Positions 1 to 12,400 of a stretch of DNA of 64,000 bases are shown in pieces. Position numbers and translations under genes: made by a program. Position 1 is the stretch's first letter, and each line of letters opens with the position of its first letter. The stretch is taken from NCBI GenBank assembly GCA_029783825.1, contig JAREIK010000727.1, positions 514,983-578,982 of the forward strand, written 5' to 3'. This DNA is from Sapria himalayana. Taxonomy: Eukaryota; Streptophyta; Magnoliopsida; Malpighiales; Rafflesiaceae. The notes under the pieces were generated by a model, which did not search any database, had not been told where the DNA came from, and worked only from the letters and a program-made list of their open reading frames with translations.

Positions 1-1079
1 CCCAGAGAATGCTTTAGAATCATTCATTTTCTTGAAATATTTTGTAATTATAGTCGAACACTTATGAGATGGAATAAAACTATATAAATAAATAAATAAC
101 ATAGAAAACAAGCAAATCATACCTATATATTTAAAAAAAGCCATTGACAGTAACATCAGATTTTTTTTTTCAAGTCATATTTACATATTTTTTTTACCTC
201 CCATCCATAATCTCAATTACTAACTTAGACTGAATGTAGAGGAAGGCACGACATTTGATGATTTCATTGGTTTTGTAAATGGGGAAACTATCGGTCTAAA
301 ATGTGTTGTAGAAGATAGAGATGGATCAAAAGTGTGTGCAGGAAGCATAATGGATGGTGGGCTTATATCTGATAAAGGCAATAGTAGAGGTCTCAATGGA
401 GATGATGCTGATAGTAATGGAGATGGTGATTATGATGTTGAAGTCTGGATATGGTGGATATGAGATTGTACTAATTCTGCAACATGATGTAACATACTAG
501 ATGAATTTGGTTCATTTTTGCATCCACGTCCAACTCCACAATGGCCATGTCTTTTATGCGCAATCTTCTGTACAAAATAAAACATAGAAAAAATAATGCA
601 GATATGATGAACAAGCATGCATTTTAGAATAAAACACACCGATAGATTTCAACAAAATATAGAAACTCTTTAATAATTTAATATTATAATACAATTATAA
701 CAGTTTAATTATCGGCATCACTGTCATCCTCCAATGAATCTTCACATATTTTCTCTGATTTTGATAGAAGTTCAAACTCTTCTTCAGATAGAAATTGATC
801 ATCTTCAATTTCTATTAGGCCACTATTTGAGTAACATAAATTTTCTAGATATTCATCTACATGCATAGGCTAAATATTATTTATGTCATCTTCCTGGAAT
901 ACTGGTGCAATATCTAAGTCTGCACTTCTTTGTTGTGATGTTGGTACTTCAAAATTTGACCGATAGATTGCAAATCATGCACCAATTACTCTTATCACGA
1001 GATAAACTCGGATATGTACAATAATATACTTGAGTGGCTTAAACTACCATAATAAATGGCACATATCAATTATATCTTC

Positions 1080-1390
1080 ATTTATGGTTAACATCTACTA
1101 ACTTATCTTCCGAATGAATCTTTGTGCTCACATTTCATGTAGGATTAAACAACTCGCACTTTAATAATACAATTCTATTATTTTCGAGTCCAGGATACTC
1201 TAACTCAATAACACGTTTTAGTTGACCATGATAATTAAAATCATTTACACTATAACCTAAGCCTTTAATGCATACACCAATATTCATTGTTGTTTCAAAA
1301 GAACCATGCTAGATTGTGTTAAATTTATATCCATTGATAAAATACCCAAGATAGGTTGTCACATATCTAAATGGGCTTTTACTTAGATTC
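1080..1390 (-). pseudogene. DUF4216 remnant of the CACTA element
   Basis: Minus-strand translation of about 1390-1080 gives TYLGYFINGYKFNT, a stop, SFETTMNIGVCIKG, then YHGQLKRVIELEYPG and NRIVLLKCELFNPT followed by another stop. The pattern (G-Y-x-F-x-T, then Y-G-x-L-x-x-I-x-E-L-x-Y, then V-x-L-F-K-C-x-W) is that of DUF4216, the C-terminal domain of plant CACTA transposases. Two stops in about 90 codons show it is dead. It fixes the orientation and extent of the CACTA relic. Confidence 0.75.
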
Positions 1391-1840
1391 TGAATGAAAA
1401 TATTTGAATTTCCATTTGAAGGATCAATTACCTATGATATAAATTTTAAAAATGATATTAACAAATAAAAGATACTAATAAATTAAATAATTCAAAAATT
1501 TAAAACTTAATAATTCTCACATAATATTGAACCAATTCGCAAATTCAGTTTCTAGCATATAATCGACATAATTGCTAGAAATTACTGGTTGCCTATATTT
1601 TAATTGCTCAACATAAATAATGCACAAATATAAAAAGAGAGAATAAAATGTATATCAATTTTTAATAATTCCTATTAAAGATAAAATTAAAATATGATTA
1701 AACTTGCAACCATTTTGGGTATAAATACTCAATATATGGTGCTACCTCCTCACAATTAAGTAAAACGTAGCTCTGGGTTTCTTTGTGCTCTTCATCTATC
1801 ATAGATATTTTTATTGCTCTTCCAAATGATCTTTATGGTG

Positions 1841-2050
1841 CTAGAAGATAGATAGTTTGTCCACAAAATCACCTTCTACCATCACATGACCTTCATCATT
1901 CCTAGGCACATTTCTATTCTTTGTATTGACATGATTCTCAAAATAATAAGAACAAAATGATGATGCTTCTTCTACTAAATATGCATTACAAATTGAACCT
2001 TCAACTTTTGTCTTATTTCTAATATTCAATTTCAACTTACGAAGATACCT
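1841..2050 (-). pseudogene. DUF4218 remnant of the CACTA element
   Basis: This short minus-strand frame reads YLRKLKLNIRNKTKVEGSI, then YLVEEASSFCSYYFE and a NRNVPRND tail. That matches DUF4218, which follows TNP2 in plant CACTA transposases (a Y-L-x-x-L-K start, N-K-x-x-x-E-G-S-I, Y-x-x-E-E, F-C-S-x-Y). It lies just downstream of the WMYPED end of the TNP2 block, about 90 bases away across an AT-rich gap that may be an intron. Its own biochemical role is not established. Confidence 0.75.
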
Positions 2051-2139
2051 ACAACCACAATGTTAGGTTTCAATTATATTAAATTATAATATTACTTTAT
2101 GTATGAAATAATAAAACACAGCAAATTATATGTATTTAC

Positions 2140-3920
2140 ATATCTTCAGGATACATCCAACTATATTGCACTGGCCATGCTATCGTTGCTTCATATGCCA
2201 AATGGACCAGCAAATGCTCCATTGAGTCAAAAAAAACTCGGCGGGAATATCTGCTCAAGCTTACAAAAAATAAGTTGAATGTCATTCTCCAACCTCACAA
2301 TGTTATTTATTTTGATTTTTGTGGAAGTTAGCTGTTTAAAAAACAAAATAAGTTCTGTAAGGACCTTCCAAACACTTAGGGAATGTAATTCACGGAATGC
2401 AATAGGTATTAATATCTATATAAATACATGATCGTCAAGACTTTTCATTCAAATTTTTATATCTGTGCATCTACACATATTTGACACATATTCATCAGTG
2501 AATTTCAAATTTTAAACCCATTCACACAATATTTATCTTGCATTCTTATCAAGTGTGTAGCGAACTTTAGGGATTTTTTTTGTTGCCTCATTCCGATTAA
2601 ATTCAGGATGCCGACATTAATCATTCAGCTCTTGCCTTTGATTTGATTTTAAAGTGTCTTTTATTTTTCCATCTACATTAAGGACAGTGTTGAAAATATT
2701 ATCAAACATAATTTTTTCAATATGCATTACATCTAAGTTATGACAAATTATATAGGAATTCCAATAGGGAATGTCCCAAAATATACTACATTTACTACAG
2801 CCAAATATTTTTCCTATTGGTCCATTACTTCCAGTAGCATCCTTTTTAGTTACCTTCTTCAAACACAAACTCTAAATCTCTTTCATAATATCATCTCCTG
2901 AATTAACTACTTGTGCAACTATCATAACATTTTTATTTTTTTGAAATACAGTTCTATTTCTTTGAAATGGATGATTCATATGTAGAAACTTACGATGGTT
3001 ATCAAACCATGACTATTTACCACTAAATTTGAGGGTAAATGCATCATAATTTTTCATGCAAAGTGGGTATGCGAATCATCCTGCAGTACTCCAGCCAAAC
3101 AACATTAAATATGCAAAAATATCACTTACGGTCCACATAAGGGCCACCCACATAATGAAAATTTTCTTCTTTGAGATATCATATGTATTCACACCAATAT
3201 CCGACAAATGATTTAACTCTACTATAAGCGGCTGTAAGAAAACATCCAGCATGTCTTTCAGATTTTTTGGCCCTGGAACCACTTTTGACAAAAACATATA
3301 TTGCTCCTTCATACACAACCATAGAAGCAAGTTATAATGTGCCACTAACTGGTCATGTTGAAAACTATTGTCCAGATTGCCCAAATGGTTGAAATCCATC
3401 TATGCATAGACCCAATCTTACTTTTGGACTTTCAGCTATAAAATCTTAATGTATAAAATTAAAATTCTTCCAAGCAAGTAAATATGATGGATGACGCATT
3501 ACCCCTTCTTAAACGTCATACTAAGAATGCAACCTCATATCATTGCTATATCATTTGATGCATATAGTATGAGTAATCGAATAATTAATAAAAAATAATA
3601 CATCTTTTTAAATGCAACTTTCATTTTTTTCGCGTATCTACAACACGAGATGCCTTCTTAAATCAAGGATGATCACAAAACATACAGCTAATTAAATCAC
3701 TATCACCACCCCAATATAAAATACATCCATTGAAATAACAATCATTTTTTTCCACTGGTAGACTCATTCTTCGTAGTAACTTTATAGTATTGTAAAAGTT
3801 ATTAGTGATCAAATTATTATCTGGAACAATCTCCTTCATTAGTTTTGATACTTGATCAAATAATTTCTCAAACATATGATTTTCTGACTTAATGCTCATA
3901 AGTCGAGCCACAAATAACAA
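2140..3920 (-). pseudogene. TNP2-like CACTA transposase, broken
   Basis: Four blocks are recognisable in order. 3920-3663 holds VARLMSIKSENHMFEK and LPVEKNDCYFNGCILYWG, the N-terminal TNP2 signature. 3399-3076 holds VPGPKNLKDMLDVFLQPLI, then the WT-x-SDIFAY and GWST motifs. 2868-2617 holds IPYWNSYIICHNLDVMHIEK, the most conserved TNP2 motif (DVMHIEK at 2733-2713). About 2460-2140 holds LDDHVFI, then FPPSFFDSMEHLLVHLAYEA and a WMYPED end. The transposase would cut and paste the element at its CACTA ends. Stops and frame changes separate all blocks, for example a stop within the 3075-2869 stretch. Recognition rests on several motifs in correct order, so the family call is firm although the gene is dead. 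Confidence 0.87.
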
Positions 3921-3959
3921 TTGAAAATGTATTTTATAACTAGACTATAACTCTTTATC

Positions 3960-4300
3960 TGCAGCTAATGTATTTCATAAAATTTATGAGCTTCAGGATT
4001 AGGTGGGTCATCCACGTAATCCTAATTGAAGTCAGCACCAGTAGCTTCCGTGATCATTCTATAGTATCTGTTTGATGCTTCTTCACCACAAGCAAACGAT
4101 TCAATATCTTCATTTTGGTCAATGTTCAGAGCCATTGTACTTTCCCCATTATAAATCCAATCAAAATAATTTGGCACAAAGCCATATTTAGCCAAATGGT
4201 ATCTTATAGTGTTTGCATCACGAAAAGAAATATTCTAAAACCTACGATGATTACATGGACACTTAATTTTTTCTCTATCCATCAATCTCGATTGACTACA
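3960..4300 (-). pseudogene. Transposase-associated domain (CACTA, N-terminal)
   Basis: The reverse-strand translation shows the small Cys-rich domain that precedes TNP2 in plant CACTA transposases. Near 4,270-4,150 it reads IKCPCNHRRF, then RYHLAKYGFVPNYFDWIYNGE, matching the family pattern of a CPC motif, an R-x-H-L helix and a YGF-x-PNY-x-W-x-x-G tail. An acidic stretch follows, ending in DDPPNPEAHKFYE near 4,000-3,965. In-frame stops occur just before the CPC block, within it, and again before DYVDDPP. In intact elements this domain is fused to TNP2 and thought to help DNA binding; here it is non-functional. Confidence 0.8.
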
Positions 4301-4677
4301 TGAAAAATTGATGAAAGTTTTAAGCCACTCAAAAAATCTTTATTCAAAATTCCATTAATAAACCTTTAGTACATTCACTTATGATATGAACTCATTTTGT
4401 TGTGTTATATTTACAAAAAATAATGCTCAAATATTTTTTTGAATTAAACATTCTAATACTTCAAAATATACTAATAATTAAATAAAATTACTTAAAGATG
4501 AATATTTAAAAATTAAATGACATAAATATTGAGGAAATGCATTTGCAAAATCTACATAAATAGATAAAGTAATTTTAGCATGATAGAGATTAATAGATAT
4601 CATGGTATTACTAGATAAAGGGAGCAATATACAATAATGTACAAGAAAGGAAAGAAAAAATGAAAGACATTTAAAGT

Positions 4678-5200
4678 TTGAAGGGGGAGAGGGAGATAGA
4701 GGGAGAGAGAAGGTGGGGAGAGAGAGAGGGGCAAAGAAATGGAGAGGTGGGGAGAGAGAGAGGGGCAAAGAAATGGAGAGATGGAGAGAGAGAGAGAGAG
4801 AGAGGGGGGAGAGGGAGAGGGAGAGAGAGAAAGGGGGGAGAGAAAGGGGGAGAGAAATGGAGAAAGGGAGAAAGAGGGAGAGAGAGAGTGAGGGAGGGAC
4901 GGAGAGAGAGAGAGATGGAGAGAGAGAGAGATAGGGAGGGAGAGAGGGAGAGAGAGAGGGGCAAAGAAATGGAGAGATGGAGAGAGAGAGAGAGGGGAGA
5001 GGGAGAGGGAGAGAGAGAAAGGGGGTAGAGAAAGGGGGAGAGAAATGGAGAAAGGGAGAAAGAGGGAGAGAGCGAGTGAGGGAGGGACGGAGAGAGAGAG
5101 ATGGAGAGAGAGAGAGATAGGGAGGGAGAGAGGGAGAGAGAGAGAGAGATAGATAGATAATAAGTAAGAAAGGATAGCGAGAAAGAAAATAACAAGAGAG
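4678..5200. repeat. GA-rich microsatellite with internal direct duplication
   Basis: The tract is almost pure purine on the plus strand, made of GAGAGA runs broken by GGGG and by a recurring motif around GGGGCAAAGAAATGGAGAG (near 4,728, 4,761 and 4,959). A longer stretch, about 4,780-4,960, recurs at about 4,985-5,145 with small differences, so segments of some 160-200 bases have been duplicated. The long open frames across it on both strands (Arg/Glu/Gly-rich or Leu/Ser/Pro-rich) follow from the dinucleotide repeat and are not genes. Confidence 0.9.
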
Positions 5201-6339
5201 AGAGAGAGTTACACATAAAGAAAAAGAGGCAGAGAGTGACACAGAAAGAATTAGAGAGGGAGAGAGAGACTCGTAGAGAATGCAGTGTTAGAATGAGGAA
5301 TAACATAAAAGAAAAACAAATTTTCTTCTATACAAAACTATTTGATATTACATCTTTTGTCATACATAAGTTCATATATGATTCTGAGGCCTAAGGGCTG
5401 GGATTAGGTAAGTGTACCTTAATTGTATTATACCATATATGAGCCTGACCAATCGACACTCTCATGCTATGTGCTTACATATTGTTGATTATATATCTTT
5501 TTCCATTTAATTAAGTTAGTGCAACAAATTAGTATTATCCCATTAATAATTATATGTTAGTATACACATAATATATGTAGTTATAAATAATTATATATAG
5601 TTAAACATATAGTTATATATAGATACATGCATACAAGTATTTATAAGTAGTTATACATAAATGTATAGTTTTAAATAATTATATAGATTTACATATATTT
5701 ATACATATATGTATGCATAATTAAAAATAAAGTTATATTTATTTATATAAAGTTTTTTATAGTTATACAAATATTTATATATAGTTATACACATATAGTT
5801 AAACTTTATGTTGTATGTTTTTATATATAAAATTATAAATATAGTTACATATGATGCAGAGGTAAAAAAATACATGCTGCCCACATAAAATAAAGATACA
5901 TATTACATTGCATATATTATATTTAATAATTTTTATATAAATAAATAAATTAACAAAAAAGTAAAAGATTAGAAAAATACTATTCTTCTTCTCATGCTTT
6001 AGTCTCTTAAATTAAAAAATAACAAATAATAAATATTATAAAAATGAATTAGACTTATATATTGATAATAGTTGTAACTTGATAGAAATGTTTGATTTCG
6101 AAACTAAGTTTTCTTTTATGACATTGATTCATGTGACTAAAAAACTTAAAAATAAGCAAACTTCAGTAGTATACACACATTTTAACAAATTTTAAAATAA
6201 AATTTTAGAGATATAGAAGAGGATTTGATATAATATATATATTATGAAAGATATATATATGTAGGAGGGGATGTTGATGGCATTGACCACTATAAGAGAT
6301 ATTCGAATTAATACACTAAAAATTATGGTGCATTAGATC
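5201..6339. other. AT-rich spacer with TAGTTATA-type repeats
   Basis: No coding or RNA gene is seen. At about 5,540-5,870 a loose repeat of TAGTTATATATA and related words is present, in the same style as at about 24,090-24,400. A short more complex segment at 5,380-5,490 has no recognised identity. Confidence 0.6.
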
Positions 6340-7870
6340 TTTGAAAAACTTAATTGAGTGGTGAAATTTTGAAGTTGTATCAACTTAAGGTTTATTGACT
6401 TCATTTATGACAATGAGTTTGGAAGGGAAGACTTGATAAAATTCATATTATGGAAACTTACTTTTAATTAATTTATCATTGAATTTCTAGGTAAATTAGT
6501 AGGAATAACATAATAATTAGTATTTAATGAACTTAAAATGCAATAAAGTGATTTTTGTGACTTTCGACATTTAGATTAGTTGTGATGATGTATTCACATA
6601 AGTTATCACCCACTATATTGATTTTAAGTAGAAAATTAAATACAAAAAATTATATTTTCATGAGATTGTTTATCCTCATTATGACTCTCTATATATGAGT
6701 GTTTTTCAAAGATCTTTAGAGAATATGATATTCAAAATAAAATTTTTAGTATTATATTTGGTAATGTTTCAAATATAAGTGTTGTGATTAATATGTTTGT
6801 GAGAATTATTAGAGATGTATCATTGGATGATATTTTTTATGTTAGGTATAAGTATCATATAATTAATCTAATAGTGTAAGTATGAATAAAAATTGGTTTA
6901 TTCATATTTGAAAATATAAAAAATTCACTAAAAATTAAATATATTAAGATACCTAGCAGACAATAAGATTTTTACATTTTATGTTCGTAAGTAGGCTTTA
7001 AAAAGAAAAAATTTCAAGTGAATGTTAGACTCCATTAGTATTATACATAGTTCATGTTGAATTTATGTGTTGGCTATCAACACTTGATATTCAACGATGT
7101 CAATAGTAAAATTAGTAAAATTATTATTAATAATTTATATTATAAAATAAAAATTTAGTTTTTGAAATTCTTAAAGATTTTTATGATATGATAAATATGT
7201 CTTAACTTATGTACACTCTTACTATATGTATTGTATTTAAGTGTATATGTAATATTAGTTATACATTTAACAAATATAAAAGATATACATTATGAATGTT
7301 TACTTTTTATTATTTGATTGCATCTTTGGATAATAAGGTTAAGATAGAAAAGCTATAAAACATATTAAAATATTTATTCACATGAATGAATAAAATAGAA
7401 TAAACATATTGTAGGATTCATGAACGATTAGATAATATGTTTAAATATTATGATACTAAGTATTATAGTTTTAGTGAGTCTTTTAGTTAGTTTTGAGAAT
7501 AGATATGAACAAATTATTTGAATACAATAATTTTTTAATTCTGTTAGCTAGAGGTAAATGATGTGATCGTTCGTCGAATAAGAGAGAGCTATCTCGGTAC
7601 TTAGATATTACTTATTGCTCTATTTTATCATATGATTATATTAAGAATTTAGATATATTAAATTAGAGAAAATAATATAAATCCATCAATCTCATATTAT
7701 CTAATATTATATGTGATCTACTAACTCATCAGAAATCTAACATAATATTTGATCCTATTTATTCTGAGATTATGAATATTATTTTAGATAAGAGACTGAT
7801 ATTGTGACCATATATGATAAAAGTATTCTTATGCTTAAAAGACTGAGAGGATCCAGAAATAAGTTTTTAG
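6340..7870 (+). pseudogene. hAT transposase relic (Ac-like)
   Basis: Plus-strand frames give pieces of an Ac-type hAT transposase in order. About 6,560-6,760 reads THYIDFK then KLYFHEIVYPHYDSLY, matching the segment before the first catalytic Asp. About 6,740-6,880 gives FGNVSNISVVINM, at the usual T-x-D-N-A-S-x-N-D site with the key Asp missing, and YHIINLIV, matching the C-A-H-x-L-N-L-I-V motif. The C-terminal dimerisation region is clear at 7,567-7,870: SSNKRELSRYLDI, then DPIYSEIMNIILDKRLIL, a stop where Trp is usual, and KVFLCLKD followed by another stop at a Trp site. Many stops and frameshifts show an old inactive copy. Terminal repeats were not found. Confidence 0.72.
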
Positions 7871-10290
7871 GATTAAATGAAATAATTGCTAGTGAATGAT
7901 GACTCACACGACATCAATGATATCGAGGTTTGACTATAAGTTTGAGATGAGACGATCTGAACCATACAAATTTATTATGGATTTTAGAAGACTGACATGT
8001 TATTATTGCTAATTACTATTGATTGTCATGATTTTCACTTAGTTTTCTAATTTATTATTATTTGTGATATCATGATGAAATCAAAATCATGAAATAGATA
8101 AATTTTTTATTGAGTTATGATTTTTATTTATTTTTATTTTAAAATTAAAATTCTATTTCTAAAACAAACATTATTTGACAAAGTTAATACCTACGGCTTC
8201 TTGCCTGATGCCAATGGCTGCTAGGCATGGGCAGACGGCTTGGCCTGGCCAGTACAGTTTAGTGGCAGTGGCCACAGGCCATTGGGCACTAGCTAGCTGC
8301 CAATAAGCTAGCATTAGCATCCAGTAGCCAGGCTGAGAAAAATGTTAGTGGCCAACCCAACACACCAGGCTGAGTAAAATGGGCCTTTGGGCCATGTTAG
8401 CACCTAGTAGCCAGGCACTCCATAGTCATGCCTTAAGAGTAGGAATACCTTAGGCACTCTTTAAGTGCAGGCACCATAATGCCCTTGCCATAGTGCCTCG
8501 CTTGGGGGGAGGCATGCCCATTTTGTGAAAGACAAAAAGGCATGAATTACTTCAAGCACTCCTGATGGGAGGCAATCACTTTAAATGTCCTCCCCCTCCT
8601 ACCACAAAAATCAAACCCAAAGAGATGCATTATCTTTCTCATTTCTTCATAAAATTACTATAAATCATACAAATTCATCTATCTCATATTATCTAAGATT
8701 ATACATGATTTACTAATCTTTTTGGTATCTTTCATATTATTGAGTTTATTTTTTTTGTGATTATTTATTTTATTTCAGATAAGAGATTGATATTATGACC
8801 ATATATCATAAAAATATTCTCATGCTTAAAGACAATGAGGATTCATTAATTAGTCTTTAGGATCAAGTGAAAAAATTACTAGTGGATGATGACTCACATG
8901 ACATCAAGGGTATCGAGGTTTTGACAAAAACTTGTGATGTGACAATCCGAACCATACAAACTTATCTTGGATATTACAAGACTCACATGCTATTAATGTT
9001 GACTACTGTTGATTATTGTGTTTTTTACTTAATTTTCTAATTTATTATTATATGTGATATTGTGATAAGATCAAAATCAAAATGACGAAATAGATATATA
9101 TTTTTTGAGTTGACTCTTAATCCTTTTCATTAACAATATAATATAGTTTATTTTTAATATTTAAATTGTTAAAAATCAAAATTATATTTAAAAAAAACTT
9201 TATATGACAACGTTAGTGTCTATGGCCCCTAGCCTAAAGCCCAATGGCCACTAGGTACTAGTTGATGGGTTGGCCTAGCTAGTTTAATTTAGTGGCTGTG
9301 TCCATAGGTCATTGGGCATTGGCTAGCTGCTAGTCAGCCAGTGTTAGTACCAGGAACTAGCCAACCAACCAAGGTGAGGTGGCATAGGTTGTGGCCAACC
9401 TGACCTTGTCCTATCCAACAGTTTGGTTGGGAAAAGTGGGCCTTTGGGCCATGTTAGCACCCAACAACCATGTGTGCCTTGGGCACGCCTTAAGACACTA
9501 GCTAGTACAATCAAATGGTTGTGTCCATAGGCAACTGGGAATTGGCTGGCTGCTAGTCAGCTAGTGTTAGCACCCAACAGCCAAGGACTAGCCAACCAAC
9601 CAACTAGGGTGAGGGGGCATAAGTAGTGGCCAACCCGATCATGTCCTACCCAACATGACTGGTTGAGAAAAGTGGGCTTTTGGGCCGTGTTAGCACCCAA
9701 CGCCCATGTGTGCGTTAGACATGCCTTAAGACTCACATGTTACCATTATTGACTATTGTTGATTGTAGTGCTTTTTACTTAGTTTTTTAATTTATTATTA
9801 TTTGTGATATTATGATGAAATCAAAATCATGAAATAGATGAGTTTTTTATTGAGTTGATTTTTATTCATTTTCATTTACAATGCAATACATTTTATATTT
9901 AATAATTAAATTTTTAATAATTAAATATCAATATTAAAAACAAACTCTGTATGAAAAAGTTAGTGCCCATGGCCCCTTGCTTGATGCCTAATGGTCACTA
10001 GGCATTAGTTGATGGGTTGTGCTAGCTAGTACAATCTAGTGGATATGGCCATAGGCCACTGGGCACTGGCTATTTGCTAGTCAGCCAGTGTTAGCACCCA
10101 ATAGTCAGGAATTAGCTAACCAACTAGGGTGAGGGGGCATAGGTAGTGGCCAGCTCGACCATGTCCTACCCAACACGTCTGGTTGAGAAAAGTGGGCCTT
10201 TGGGCTATGTTAGCACCCAAAGGCCATGTGTGCCACATGCATGCCTTGAGCTAAAGCATGCCTCAAGCATGCCATATGCACTGGCCCCAC
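7675..10290 (+). repeat. Tandem array built from a hAT 3' end
   Basis: Three related stretches begin with AT-rich sequence around TTTATTATTATTTGTGATAT (near 8,050, 9,035 and 9,790) and pass into a block with many GGCC and TAGC words (about 8,180-8,560, 9,205-9,490 and 9,955-10,250). A fourth block without the AT-rich leader lies at about 9,500-9,725. The first two units also include the hAT C-terminal coding remnant (7,675-7,870 and about 8,650-8,880). The blocks share phrases such as AGTGGGCCTTTGGGCCATGT and GCCAGTGTTAGCACC. Copies differ by many substitutions, so the array is old. No gene lies within it. Confidence 0.75.
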
Positions 10291-10329
10291 AATGCATCAC
10301 TCTCAATAATACTTACAAGTAAGAGGTTA

Positions 10330-12400
10330 AGGAAAGAGCCAATATTTTATTTTGTAGATGATTATATGATGTTGCAATTCATTTAATACGGTGAACTATA
10401 TTAGTTCTTAACCAATGCTTGAGATAATTGGGTAATATGATTTGAAATATCAGAGATCTAACTTTCATGATGTTAGAGTTACTAGTCTAAATAAATAATT
10501 AATTCTTACAAAAAAATTGATTTTTTATTTTGTAGATAGTTATATATTACTGTAATTCATTTAATATAGTCAACTATATTAGTTCTTAACCAATGCTTGA
10601 AAGGAAAATGGGCATTATTATTTGAGATATAAGAGATTTAATTTTTATGATGTGAGAGTTACTAGTCTAAAAAAAGAATTAATTCTTATAATGAATTTGA
10701 TGAAAATCATTTTATATAATGGAAGTAAAATGAATATTTAATTATATCAAATGAATGAACTGATAGGAAAGAAAGAATGTTGGTGAATATCATGGTGAAT
10801 TTATAAAGAAAAATCATGTATTCATGTTTATAAAACCTATTGATATTTTTTATGATCAAGACGAGAGATAAATTATTTGAATTATTTGATAGTTGGGTGA
10901 AAGAAGTTAGCAGAGATAATATTAATCAAGTTATAATAGATAATACTTCAAATTATGTGATAGTAAATATTTAAAATTTAATTTGATTTTTTTATTATTT
11001 TATTTAGGTTATTACACATTATATATTATTTCTATATTAATGTTTAACTTTAACTTATATAGGTAGATTGTTGAAATAAAAAAGACAATATTTGTAATGG
11101 ATACTATGTATTGCATTTTGTCTTGACTTATTGTTGAAAGATATTGAAAAACTATCATATATCAAGAAGAGAATAAAGTGAGTTATATTTATATGTGGTC
11201 GTATTTATAATAAAATGAGATTTCTTAATATGATTATATGATTTATTGAGCAAAATTAGTTGTTGAGGCTTACAAAGATGTGGTTTGTAATGGTCTTCAT
11301 CACTTTATCTTGTATTAATAAATAAAAATAATAATTTGAGGAAGTTATAAATTGGCAAAAGAGGAAAAGGGAAAAAATATACTTTTTATGCCTCATTTTT
11401 AGAATACTGTAATATTTTGTTTGAAGATGTCAGACCCTCTTGTACATATTCTTTGTTTGGTGGTTGGTGAAAAGAGGCATACAATGAGTTACATTTATGT
11501 TTTCATGCAAATGATAGAAAATAATTATCAAAAGCTTTAATGAGAGTGAAAAGAAGTATAAGGAAATCATAAAAATCATTAATAGGCGGTGAGAGATTCA
11601 GCTTCATCAGCCTTATATTCAACTAAAAATTTTTGTACACAGAGTTTTATTATGATACAAAAGGATAAGTAGTAAATCTAGATTCGAAAATTTTTGAAGA
11701 TGTATATAAATGCATGTTGAGAATGATGAAATAGAGAGGTGAATAAGATAAAATTATATCATAATTGGACTTGTACATGCATTCTCAATACCTTTTTGAT
11801 TATGATTTTTCCATGCGAACAAAGAAGTCTTAACTATTAGGTTTGTTTTTTAATTTAGTTATTTACTGTATTTAAATTAATATATTTTTTATTAAAATAT
11901 AAGAAATATTTAGCTGATAATTTATTTATATTAATTATAATTGAATAATGAAGTATATTTGGATCTAATATTAATAGTTTGTAAAAATTTGTATTGTGGC
12001 ATCTCAACCTAATATATAGTGTATCTGGTTGTGAAATAAATTAAAATATCTTCAAGAATGTAAATTTTTAAAATAATTACGAAAAATTAATATCTTTATT
12101 ATATTATTTAATATAATATATAATCTAATAATCATGATTTTTTTAGATTTATAACAAGAAGATAAATAAGTTGGAATATTAATGCTTGAATGATTTGATG
12201 TACATTAAGTACAATTGAGCCTTGATAAAAAGATTCAATGAGCATCATATTATTGATTTTATTTCTTTTTGGAAGATATAAATTATAACAATAAATAATT
12301 GATGAAAAAAAAGAAGATGAAGATGTTACAAAATATAATTTAGCATTTGAGAATAATGCTTTAACTAGTGGTGTTGTGTAAGAGCTAGATGAGTTAAAGG
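10330..12400 (+). pseudogene. Second hAT transposase relic (DUF659 type)
   Basis: The order of similarity fits a DUF659/hAT transposase. About 10,350-10,480 reads roughly NTVNYISS, PMLEIIG and FHDVRV. About 10,770-10,960 reads DRKERMLVN then ELFDSWVKEVSRDNINQVI and IDNTSNY, the V-x-D-N-x-x-N-Y motif with its catalytic-type Asp still present. About 11,080-11,260 resembles the C-A-A-H-C-x-D-L segment, and 11,400-11,660 holds FHANDRK then EFYYD. About 12,150-12,400 resembles the C-terminal L-E-H-x-R-L-N-D-L-V-Y region and ends in AFENNALTSG, like the acidic tail of this family. Frames change repeatedly and stops are common. It differs in sequence type from the relic at 6.3-7.9 kb. Confidence 0.72.
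10335..10685 (+). repeat. Direct duplication inside the hAT relic
   Basis: About 175 bases (near 10,335-10,500) are repeated at about 10,515-10,685. Both copies carry TTTATTTTGTAGAT, then ATTCATTTAATA, TATTAGTTCTTAACCAATGC and AGAGTTACTAGTCTAAA. The repeated part corresponds to the region just before DUF659, so a coding segment was duplicated after or during decay. Confidence 0.8.

Larger units (their letters stand above)
1..4330 (-). mobile_element. Decayed CACTA (En/Spm) DNA transposon, coding part
   Basis: Read on the minus strand, the domains follow the usual plant CACTA order: transposase-associated domain (about 4300-3960), TNP2 transposase (3920-2140), DUF4218 (about 2050-1841) and DUF4216 (about 1390-1080). 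All blocks carry in-frame stops or frameshifts, so this is a relic. Between blocks the sequence is AT-rich and may be former introns. From about 1,080 down to 1 I recognise no domain; an open frame at 639-430 could be a downstream exon but has no clear homology. No CACTA terminal repeat is visible on either side: the left end lies outside the window and the right end was not found before the GA-rich tract at 4,678. Confidence 0.85.

Noticed and set aside
4478..5306. Open frames of 73-254 codons on both strands
   Set aside because: Products of the GA/CT dinucleotide repeat.
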